DNA from: CAINEC01 sp046052065
GTDB taxonomy: Bacteria > Bacteroidota > Bacteroidia > AKYH767-A > OLB10
DNA length: 12,533 nucleotides
Reading direction: 5' to 3'
Assembly: GCA_046052065.1 (NCBI GenBank)
Contig: JBJOND010000078.1
Location: forward strand, 1 to 12,533
Below, in pieces: positions 6,084 to 12,533 of this stretch (positions are counted from its first letter, which is position 1; each line of letters begins with the position of its first letter). The notes under the pieces are model-generated. The model did no database searches and was not told the DNA's origin. It worked only from the letters and a program-made list of their open reading frames with translations. A program made the translations under genes and the position numbers.

Positions 6084-7373
6084 TTATCTTAAAAATTTAA
6101 AATTACGCCCATTGAATTCAGCCGATTCCCCTAATTCTTCTTCTATTCTTAATAACTGATTGTATTTTGCAATCCTATCACTCCTTGATGCAGATCCAGT
6201 TTTAATTTGACCTGTAGAAAGTGCAACTGCTAAATCAGCAATAGTATAATCTTCTGTTTCACCAGATCGGTGCGACATAACAGCTGTATAGCCATTTTCT
6301 TTTGCTAATCTAACAGCATCAATTGTTTCTGTTAAACTTCCAATCTGATTTACTTTTACTAAGATTGAATTAGCTACATTTTCGTCAATTCCTTTTTGTA
6401 ATCGTTTGGTATTCGTTACAAATAAATCATCACCGACTAACTGTACTTTATCACCTAAAACCTGTGTTAGTTCAGCCCATCCTTTCCAATCATCTTCAGC
6501 TAATCCATCTTCAATAGATATAATAGGGTATTTATCACACCATCCCTTCCAGAACGAAACCATTTCTGAAGATGTCATCTTTTCGCCTGTGCTCTTTTTG
6601 AAAATGTACATGCCCGTTGCTTCATCATAAAACTCTGTTGTAGCAGCATCCATCGCAATGAAAATATCAACCCCAGGTTTATATCCTGCTTTTTCAATGG
6701 CCATCATCACACTCTGAATAGCCTCTTCGTTACTTTGTAAATTAGGTGCAAATCCACCTTCATCACCTACATTAGTTCCAAGTCCTTTATCTTTTAGTAC
6801 TTTCTTTAATGCATGAAAAACTTCTGTTCCCATTCTTAATGACTCCGAAAAACGATCAGCACCTGTAGGCATAATCATGAACTCCTGAAAGTCGATTTTG
6901 TTATCTGCATGCGCACCACCATTTAATATATTCATCATTGGTAGTGGAAGCAAGTTGGAATTAAGTCCTCCAATGTATTTATACAATGACATCCCAGATT
7001 CAATAGCAGCTGCTTTTGCAACCGCCATCGAAACACCTAATATTGCATTGGCTCCTAAAACAGATTTGTTTTCTGTTCCATCCATGCTAATCATTTTTTC
7101 GTCGATTAGTTTTTGCTCAAAAATCGACATGCCTTTTAGCTCTTCAGCTATTATCGTATTGATGTTGTAAACAGCTTTTAATACTCCTTTCCCTATATAA
7201 CGAGAATCATCGTTATCTCTTAGTTCAACCGCTTCATGTTTACCTGTTGAGGCGCCCGATGGTACAGCAGCACGGCCTAAAGTGCCATTTTGTGTATAAA
7301 CATCAACTTCTACAGTAGGGTTTCCTCTGGAATCTAAAATTTCTCTTGCGTGTATTAGTGCAATAAAACTCAT
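6084..7373 (-). CDS. eno: Enolase (phosphopyruvate hydratase)
   Basis: The 429-residue cytoplasmic enzyme converts 2-phosphoglycerate to phosphoenolpyruvate in glycolysis and the reverse in gluconeogenesis. Magnesium ligands are in place at Asp242 (AMDAA), Glu288 (SIEDGL) and Asp315 (LVGDDLFVTN). The catalytic pair is Glu205 (GDEGGFAP) and Lys340, the latter within the family signature ILVKVNQIGSLTET (337-350). His155 (GGAHADN) and SHRSGET (367-373) complete the active site. Length is normal, and the ATG at 7373 gives the standard N-terminus with AREILDSRGNPTVEVDV at 9-25. The charge-segregated membrane protein follows after 7 nt. The gene is divergent from the Cys-rich protein gene at 7496, with 122 bases between them. 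TACCTTTA on the minus strand at 7396-7403 is a weak -7 candidate. Confidence 0.98.
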   Translation of the reverse strand: MSFIALIHAREILDSRGNPTVEVDVYTQNGTLGRAAVPSGASTGKHEAVELRDNDDSRYIGKGVLKAVYNINTIIAEELKGMSIFEQKLIDEKMISMDGTENKSVLGANAILGVSMAVAKAAAIESGMSLYKYIGGLNSNLLPLPMMNILNGGAHADNKIDFQEFMIMPTGADRFSESLRMGTEVFHALKKVLKDKGLGTNVGDEGGFAPNLQSNEEAIQSVMMAIEKAGYKPGVDIFIAMDAATTEFYDEATGMYIFKKSTGEKMTSSEMVSFWKGWCDKYPIISIEDGLAEDDWKGWAELTQVLGDKVQLVGDDLFVTNTKRLQKGIDENVANSILVKVNQIGSLTETIDAVRLAKENGYTAVMSHRSGETEDYTIADLAVALSTGQIKTGSASRSDRIAKYNQLLRIEEELGESAEFNGRNFKFLR

Positions 7374-7483
7374 ATATAGTGATTTTTTAAGGCCGTAAAG
7401 GTAGTAAAAAGGTCTCTTTCATCCGAGTAAAATAAGCGCCAAGTTTAAAGAGTGTTTTACTTTTTTTTAGAAGAGATACTTCC

Positions 7484-7491
7484 TAACTTTG
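7484..7491 (+). promoter_or_regulatory. Bacteroidota-type -7 box for the metal operon
   Basis: TAACTTTG matches the consensus TAnnTTTG exactly. The expected start of transcription, a few bases downstream, coincides with the ATG at 7496, so the mRNA may have almost no leader. The -33 region (about 7457-7466) is a T-run and not a clear TTTG. Confidence 0.5.
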
Positions 7492-7495
7492 CAAT

Positions 7496-7888
7496 ATGTC
7501 AAAGACTCAACGATTCCGACGATTGTTTTTGCTATTGCTCATCTTTTGGGGAATAGCAGGAGGGCTAGTGTCTCTGCATACTTGCTTGGATAATAGTGAT
7601 AGTATACAATCTGTCAATTCATGTTGCTGCGACGAAGGACATATTGCTATAAAGGATGTGAGTCAAAGTGATTGTTGTAAAACGGTAACTTGTTATGTAG
7701 GTATACCGCTTTACTTTTTAGATAATAGTAATACACTTTCTTTTTTTGATAGCTGTTCATTAATTAATGCATCTTACTTTAGTCTGTTATTTGAAGGTTT
7801 TTCATTAACATTTTTAACTATTCATCCGCCTCCTGAAAGTCAATTTCCAACGGGAAATGGTAAGCGAATATTAGCAATGAGAATTTAG
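7496..7888 (+). CDS. Small Cys-rich exported protein, HYC_CC_PP-like
   Basis: The 130-residue product begins with a basic start and a hydrophobic segment (about 10-27), either a signal peptide or a membrane anchor. It holds eight cysteines: Cys30 in HTC (28-30), a CCC at 43-45, CC at 60-61, Cys66 and Cys87. A PPP run is at 111-113. This order (HxC, CC pairs, then prolines near the end) recalls the small Bacteroidota HYC_CC_PP family, which I know from genes beside TonB-dependent receptors; here the first motif is HTC instead of HYC. That family has no proven function. Gene order with a receptor and an HMA-domain protein suggests metal handling in the periplasm. The receptor gene follows after 42 nt. 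A -7 box sits just before the ATG. The family match is by memory of the motif pattern and is moderate. Confidence 0.75.
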   Translation: MSKTQRFRRLFLLLLIFWGIAGGLVSLHTCLDNSDSIQSVNSCCCDEGHIAIKDVSQSDCCKTVTCYVGIPLYFLDNSNTLSFFDSCSLINASYFSLLFEGFSLTFLTIHPPPESQFPTGNGKRILAMRI

Positions 7889-7930
7889 GATTCAATCAAT
7901 TGGTTGTTTCTCTAAATCTTATTCCTAATT

Positions 7931-10174
7931 ATGAAAAAAATAATCTTCATTATTATCTCCGGATGTTGGCCATTACTTTCCTTCGGACAACTAAAAACTT
8001 GTGATGCTAGCCTGTTTATGGTAAATGCATCCAACGATACTTTACCATTTCCTTATGCCAAAATAATATTGGTTAATGGGCAGAATCCTGATACTTTATT
8101 ACAGTCGGATGAAAACGGAAAATTTCAGCTTCGTTTTGATCCAACCTTGGATAACAAACTTCTTATTTCAACTAATAAAAGTAGTTTAACAAGTATTGAT
8201 TTAACTGATCAATCAAATTGCAATTTTTACGTAGTTATGAATGTTGGGTCCGTTAATTTATCAGAGGTAAATATTGTTAAAAAGCGGGATGCGACAGAAA
8301 TGTCGCTAATGAAAACGCGTGGTGCAGAAGTATTAAATGAAGGCGAACTTTTAAAAGCAGCTTGTTGTAATCTTTCGGAAAGTTTTGAAACCAACCCATC
8401 CGTAGATGTTAACTATGGTGATGCGGTGACGGGAGTAAAAGAAATACAACTGCTGGGCTTGTCGGGATTATACACTCAGATGCTGGGTGACGTTGTGCCA
8501 ACGCTTCGTGGACTTGCCGTTCCATTCGGATTAAATTATGTTCCCGGTCCATGGCTCGAATCCATACAGATTTCTAAAGGTGCCGGTTCGGTTGCTAACG
8601 GATATGAAGCCATCACAGGACAAATTAATTTGTCTTTCAAAAAGCCTTCTTGCGAAAAGTCGTTATTCTTAAACGGATTTTCAGATACAGAAGGTCGTAA
8701 TGAATTCAATGTAATTGCCGATATTCCAATTTCAGAAAATGTGAAATACATTCTGATGGCGCACACGAGTGTTCGTCCATCTAAACCCGATAGAAACAGT
8801 GATGGATTTATTGATCAACCTCAATTGCAATTGTTCAATATTTATAATCACTTTGATTTTCGAAAAGGAAATAAATACGAAGGGCAATTGATTGTGAAAG
8901 CACTTAGTGAAGTGCGCAGTGGAGGACAAAATGCGTTTGATGAGAATGTCGATTTGCAAACGTTTAATCATTACGGGTTTCAAGTGAAAACAAATCGACT
9001 TGAAGCAATCATAAAATCAGGATGGCTGTTTCCTGAAAAGCCATGGAAGTCGATTGGAATACAGGCGAGCAATACTTTTCACGATCATCAATCGTATTTC
9101 GGGAAACGAATTCTGAATGCGAATCAGTATTCAGGTTATTTTAATGTGAGTTATCTGAATATTATTGGAATTACCCAACATAAATATAAGTTGGGTATCG
9201 ATTTTAAATCAGACGTTTGGCAGCAACAGTTTGATGGGATTGAATTAAATCGAAAAGAAAATGCTCCTGGAGTTTACTCGGAGTATTCGTATGAATCGTT
9301 CAATGAAAAATTTGGATTAATAGCAGGCTTGCGTGCTGATAATCATTCGTTGTTTGGATTTTTTGTTACTCCTCGTATTAATGTACGTTATAATATGAAT
9401 GAAAAATCGGTCATTCGATTTTCCGTAGGAGAGGGTAGAAGGTCTTCGAATTATTTAACAGATAATTTAAGTGTCATGTTAAATGGAAAACAATTAATAG
9501 TACTCGAGAAATTAACCATGGAGAATGCTTGGAATGGGGGCTTCAATTTTACTAGTAAGAATGAATATGCGGAAGGGCATTATACTATTGCCGCAGATGT
9601 TTATTATACCTATTTTGTTAATCAAATAGTAACAGATCAATATTCATCAAATGAGGCCATCTATTATTATAATCTCAGAGGTAAGTCAACTGCAATGAGT
9701 TCTCAAATAACCTTGTCGAATGTTTTTGAAAATAATCTAGAGTTAAAGCTTTCAGGAAAGTATGATTATGTTATCAGCGATTACCTTGCAATAAAATCTG
9801 TTCAAAAACCATTAGTAGCACCATATAAATTACTAGCCAATGCAGGATATACAACAGAAAATGAAATCTGGCGATTTGATGCTACCTTGCAATGGGAAAG
9901 TTCAAAAACACTACCATCAAAAGCGGGTATTATTAGTAAAGAAGTGCAATTAGAGCAGTCCCCTTCCATTTTCTTATTGCAAGCCCAAATCACAAAGCAG
10001 TTTAGGAAATGGGAATTGTATATTGGAGGAGAAAATTTATTGAATACTATGCAAAGAAATCCAATTATAAATCCAGAGAATCCTTTCAGTAACCAATTTG
10101 ATGCAACGCGTATATACGGACCCGTTATGGGCGCTAAAGGGTATATCGGATTCAGAATGAAAATTCAAAATTAG
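7931..10174 (+). CDS. TonB-dependent outer-membrane receptor, probably for a metal
   Basis: The 747-residue protein starts with a signal peptide (about 1-19, ending SFG). Residues 24-105 form a carboxypeptidase-regulatory-like beta domain (FPYAKIILVNG, SDENGKFQLRF). The plug domain spans about 115-240, and the rest is a 22-strand-type beta barrel ending in GYIGFRMKIQN. The plug carries a vicinal Cys pair, Cys145-Cys146 in KAACCNLSESFETNPSVD, then LLGLSGLYTQMLGD and GSVANGYEAITGQINL. I recognise this plug as that of a Bacteroidota receptor subfamily usually encoded next to an HMA-domain protein, hence a likely metal substrate. It is shorter than SusC and has no SusD partner, which argues against a glycan role. 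The HMA gene follows after 10 nt. Uptake is powered by TonB-ExbBD, not encoded here. Confidence 0.9.
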   Translation: MKKIIFIIISGCWPLLSFGQLKTCDASLFMVNASNDTLPFPYAKIILVNGQNPDTLLQSDENGKFQLRFDPTLDNKLLISTNKSSLTSIDLTDQSNCNFYVVMNVGSVNLSEVNIVKKRDATEMSLMKTRGAEVLNEGELLKAACCNLSESFETNPSVDVNYGDAVTGVKEIQLLGLSGLYTQMLGDVVPTLRGLAVPFGLNYVPGPWLESIQISKGAGSVANGYEAITGQINLSFKKPSCEKSLFLNGFSDTEGRNEFNVIADIPISENVKYILMAHTSVRPSKPDRNSDGFIDQPQLQLFNIYNHFDFRKGNKYEGQLIVKALSEVRSGGQNAFDENVDLQTFNHYGFQVKTNRLEAIIKSGWLFPEKPWKSIGIQASNTFHDHQSYFGKRILNANQYSGYFNVSYLNIIGITQHKYKLGIDFKSDVWQQQFDGIELNRKENAPGVYSEYSYESFNEKFGLIAGLRADNHSLFGFFVTPRINVRYNMNEKSVIRFSVGEGRRSSNYLTDNLSVMLNGKQLIVLEKLTMENAWNGGFNFTSKNEYAEGHYTIAADVYYTYFVNQIVTDQYSSNEAIYYYNLRGKSTAMSSQITLSNVFENNLELKLSGKYDYVISDYLAIKSVQKPLVAPYKLLANAGYTTENEIWRFDATLQWESSKTLPSKAGIISKEVQLEQSPSIFLLQAQITKQFRKWELYIGGENLLNTMQRNPIINPENPFSNQFDATRIYGPVMGAKGYIGFRMKIQN

Positions 10175-10184
10175 ATCTGACAAA

Positions 10185-10511
10185 ATGAAAAAAATAATAA
10201 GTCTTATTGCGATAATGCTATTATCGATAAGTGGAGTTAAAGCGCAAATAATTGAAGCGCAAATAAAAACAAGCGGCCAGTGCGAACATTGCAAAGAAAC
10301 GCTTGAAAAAAATCTTAGATTCGAAAAAGGCGTGAAAAAGGTTTCCTTCGATGTTAAATCACATATTGTTAATGTGAAATATGATGAGGCAAAAACAACT
10401 ATTAGAAATATTCAGCTCGCAATAACGAAGCTTGGATACGATGCTGATTCTTTACTTGCTGATCCTAAGGCATATCAAAAACTGAATGCGTGTTGTAAAA
10501 AGCCAGAATAG
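10185..10511 (+). CDS. Periplasmic heavy-metal-associated (HMA) domain protein
   Basis: The 108-residue product has a signal peptide (about 1-20, VKA before Gln21) and a single ferredoxin-like HMA domain (about 22-90). The metal-binding loop is GQCEHCKETLEKNL, with Cys33 and Cys36 as the CxxC ligands and His35 between them. GYDADS (84-89) is the usual end of the domain. The C-terminus adds a second Cys pair, Cys103-Cys104, in LNACCKK, a tail shared with relatives in this phylum. HMA domains bind soft metals such as Cu(I), Zn, Cd or Hg; the metal here is not determined. It is 10 nt after the receptor gene, so it is almost certainly in the same operon and may accept metal in the periplasm. Its stop codon is one base from that of the convergent regulator gene. 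Confidence 0.9.
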   Translation: MKKIISLIAIMLLSISGVKAQIIEAQIKTSGQCEHCKETLEKNLRFEKGVKKVSFDVKSHIVNVKYDEAKTTIRNIQLAITKLGYDADSLLADPKAYQKLNACCKKPE

Positions 10512-10512
10512 T

Positions 10513-11670
10513 TTATTTGCTTGCGAATAGTTTAACATCTTGCTCCGTTATTTCATTTCCGCATAAAATAATTAAGCGTTCTACCACATTTCGTAATTCC
10601 CGAATATTACCTGTCCACTTAATTGCTTTTAAAGCAGCCAGAGCGTCTTTCGAAAAAGTTTTCACCTGAATACGATGTTCAGCACATATTGCTTTCATAA
10701 AATGTTCGGCAATTAAAGGAATGTCGGTTGCACGTTCATTCAACGTTGGCACCTTTATTAAGATTACGCTCAAACGATGGTATAAGTCTTCTCGGAAATT
10801 ACCTTTTACTATTTCCTCTTGAAGATTTTTGTTAGTAGCTGCAATGACTCTCACATTTACCGAGATTTCTTTTTCTCCTCCAACACGCGTAATTTTATTT
10901 TCTTGTAATGCTCTTAACACTTTTGCTTGTGTAGAAGGACTCATGTCTCCAATTTCATCTAAAAATAAAGTTCCTTCATGCGCTTGTTCAAATTTGCCAA
11001 TTCGCTGTTTGATAGCGGAAGTAAACGCTCCTTTTTCATGTCCGAATAATTCACTTTCAATCAACTCCGAAGGAATTGCAGCACAATTAACCTCAACAAT
11101 TGGTTTAACATTTCGCGGACTCAAATCATGAATCATTCGGGCAACTAGTTCTTTTCCAGTTCCGTTTTCTCCCGTGATCAGTACACGAGCATCTGTGGGT
11201 GCTACTTTTTCAATCAACGACTTAATATTATTAATCGCATCAGATTCGCCAACTATTTCATTACTTCTAAGGACTTTCTTTTTAAGAATAGTTGTTTCTT
11301 TAACTAAAGTAGAATTGGTAAGGGCATTTTTTAAGGTGATCAAAACACGATTTAAATCCAATGGCTTGGCAATAAAATCAAACGCTCCGTTTCTAATTGC
11401 TTCTACAGCCGTTTCAATTGTTCCGTGTCCTGAAATCATAATTATCTGACTGTCAACACCAGCTTCCTTCAATTTTTCAAGAAGTTCAAGGCCATCCATC
11501 TTTGGCATTTTGATATCAGATAAAATAATATCAAACTTTTCTTCGGATGCTATTTTAAATCCTTCAACACCATCTGCAGCGTCTTTAACTTCATATCCTT
11601 CATATTCAAGAATTTCACGCAAGCTATTACGGATACTTCGTTCATCATCTATTATTAAAATCTTAGCCAT
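10513..11670 (-). CDS. NtrC-family response regulator (REC + sigma-54 AAA+), no DNA-binding domain
   Basis: The 385-residue protein has a receiver domain (1-115) with the acidic pair at 8-9, phosphoacceptor Asp52 (SDIKMPKMDG), Ser80 and Lys102. An AAA+ sigma-54 activator domain follows (about 138-375): Walker A GENGTGKE (167-174), Walker B LFLDEIGD (235-242), the ATN sensor at 278-280, and WTGNIRELRN (352-361). The loop that contacts sigma-54 reads GAFTSA (214-219) instead of GAFTGA. The protein ends about 25 residues after the RELRN region, so the Fis-type helix-turn-helix is absent; it may act from solution, as the Helicobacter regulator FlgR does. No sensor kinase is adjacent. Its ATG comes one nt after the stop of the phosphatase gene, which implies coupled translation. 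Targets are unknown. Confidence 0.92.
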   Translation of the reverse strand: MAKILIIDDERSIRNSLREILEYEGYEVKDAADGVEGFKIASEEKFDIILSDIKMPKMDGLELLEKLKEAGVDSQIIMISGHGTIETAVEAIRNGAFDFIAKPLDLNRVLITLKNALTNSTLVKETTILKKKVLRSNEIVGESDAINNIKSLIEKVAPTDARVLITGENGTGKELVARMIHDLSPRNVKPIVEVNCAAIPSELIESELFGHEKGAFTSAIKQRIGKFEQAHEGTLFLDEIGDMSPSTQAKVLRALQENKITRVGGEKEISVNVRVIAATNKNLQEEIVKGNFREDLYHRLSVILIKVPTLNERATDIPLIAEHFMKAICAEHRIQVKTFSKDALAALKAIKWTGNIRELRNVVERLIILCGNEITEQDVKLFASK

Positions 11671-11671
11671 A

Positions 11672-12533
11672 TTACTTTTTAGTTAGTATTGAAAATGCGA
11701 GTCCTTCCTTTAATGAATACTTGGAAACAATAATTTCAGTCTTTCCCATTTTTTGAAGAACAAATTTAATAAGCATAATTGATGGAACAATCATTTTGGC
11801 TCTCATTCTTAAAAGTCCTGGTGTTTTAAGTAGGGCAGGGTAGTCCTTTTTGATAAGCTCTTTAAAAATTAATTGAAAGGTGTTCGCCTTTAGTCGATTA
11901 TTTTGTTCTTCAATGCCAACTTTTAAAAACAGTTTGTTGCGAATTGATATTAAACTGTCGAACGATCCACTTGAGCCAATTAATAGATGAGGTTGATATT
12001 TTTCAATTGCTGAAATAAGTTCGTTTAATTCTGAATCAAATAAATTGGAAATAGCCTTGACATCATTTGTTTTAAATGGAAAATGCGGTTGAATTCGATT
12101 TAAAATTTTTGCTGCGCCTATCGGAAAGCTCTTCTTCCAAACGATTTTTCTTTCTATTGAAATAATAAATTCAACGCTTCCGCCACCAATATCCATAATT
12201 AGAACGCATTCATCCGAAAAAATATGCTCCTCTAGGATTCCTTTGAAAATATATGTTGCTTCTTGAAGTCCGCTAATTGGTTCTATTTTAATTTTTGTCG
12301 CTGAATAAACTTCGCGGATGAAATCAATTTGATTTTTAGCTTCCCTTATAGCCGATGTGCCAACACAATAAACCGAGTTAGGTGGAATTTTAGCATCATT
12401 AATTAGTCCTTTATAATAATGCATAGCGTTTAATGCCCGCAAAGTTGCTTTATCACTAATTAATTTATTACTGAAATCCTGCGCCAGCTTTACAACTCTT
12501 TTCTTTTTGATATGAATTTTAAGCCCATTTTTA
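11672..12533 (-). CDS. Ppx/GppA family phosphatase (5' partial, cut by window edge)
   Basis: The frame runs open to the right edge. Upstream of the TTG at 12440-12442 it continues with family-like sequence (KKRVVKLAQDF), so that TTG encodes an internal Leu and the true start lies beyond the window. The 286 visible residues belong to the ASKHA-fold exopolyphosphatase/pppGpp phosphohydrolase family. GTSAIREAKN is at visible residues 58-67, SGLQEA (with the conserved Glu at 91) follows, then the phosphate loop DIGGGSVEF (114-122) and a second loop, IGSSGSFDSL. About 15-20 residues, including the first phosphate motif, are missing at the N-terminus. The protein ends after the phosphatase core, lacking the extra C-terminal domains of the long E. 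coli Ppx. It would hydrolyse polyphosphate or pppGpp; sequence alone does not tell which. The response regulator follows after one nt. Confidence 0.9.
   Translation of the reverse strand, partial: KNGLKIHIKKKRVVKLAQDFSNKLISDKATLRALNAMHYYKGLINDAKIPPNSVYCVGTSAIREAKNQIDFIREVYSATKIKIEPISGLQEATYIFKGILEEHIFSDECVLIMDIGGGSVEFIISIERKIVWKKSFPIGAAKILNRIQPHFPFKTNDVKAISNLFDSELNELISAIEKYQPHLLIGSSGSFDSLISIRNKLFLKVGIEEQNNRLKANTFQLIFKELIKKDYPALLKTPGLLRMRAKMIVPSIMLIKFVLQKMGKTEIIVSKYSLKEGLAFSILTKK

Noticed and set aside
5799..6092. 97-residue frame on the + strand opposite the charge-segregated membrane protein
   Set aside because: It is antisense to a gene that sits in an operon with enolase, and its Ser-rich, low-complexity product is the mirror of the Asp/Glu block.
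7931..10174. SusC-type glycan importer
   Set aside because: The protein is too short for SusC, there is no SusD gene next to it, and the plug with its Cys pair plus the adjacent HMA gene point to metals.
12440..12442. TTG as the start codon of the Ppx/GppA gene
   Set aside because: The frame stays open to the window edge and the upstream residues read like the family, so the codon is an internal Leu and the gene is cut by the edge.

Overview
The window looks like chromosomal DNA from a free-living member of the Bacteroidota (Flavobacteriales/Sphingobacteriales-like; I cannot place it closer). The evidence is a type IX secretion (T9SS) sorting domain at the left edge, a TonB-dependent receptor with a carboxypeptidase-like N-terminal domain, AT-rich DNA without clear Shine-Dalgarno sites, and a -7 box of the TAnnTTTG type used by this phylum's primary sigma factor.

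Layout, left to right. (1) 3-413 (+): the 3' end of a secreted T9SS cargo protein. (2) 414-1087: a long intergenic stretch with copy 1 of a structured dispersed repeat (548-940). (3) 1088-3553 (+): a POT-family peptide:proton symporter, then a TSUP (TauE/SafE) permease. (4) 3554-4298: copy 2 of the repeat (3604-4102), then a strong terminator for the leftward genes. (5) 7373 down to 4299 (-): enolase, a small membrane protein of extreme charge pattern, and a mitochondrial-type citrate synthase. (6) 7496-10511 (+): a three-gene set, probably a heavy-metal (copper-like) operon: a small Cys-rich exported protein, a TonB-dependent receptor, and a periplasmic HMA-domain protein. (7) 12533 down to 10513 (-): a Ppx/GppA phosphatase cut by the right edge, followed 1 nt later by an NtrC-type response regulator without a DNA-binding domain.

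How the genes work together. Enolase makes phosphoenolpyruvate and citrate synthase opens the TCA cycle, so the leftward cluster is central carbon metabolism with one unknown membrane protein in it. The three rightward genes 7496-10511 share vicinal cysteines and cell-envelope locations, which suggests a metal relay from outer membrane to periplasm. The phosphatase and the sigma-54 activator are likely co-translated, linking polyphosphate or (p)ppGpp turnover to a regulator.

No mobile-element gene, tRNA, rRNA or CRISPR array was seen. The least explained parts are the repeat family, whose long complementary arms interleave, and the charge-segregated membrane protein downstream of enolase.
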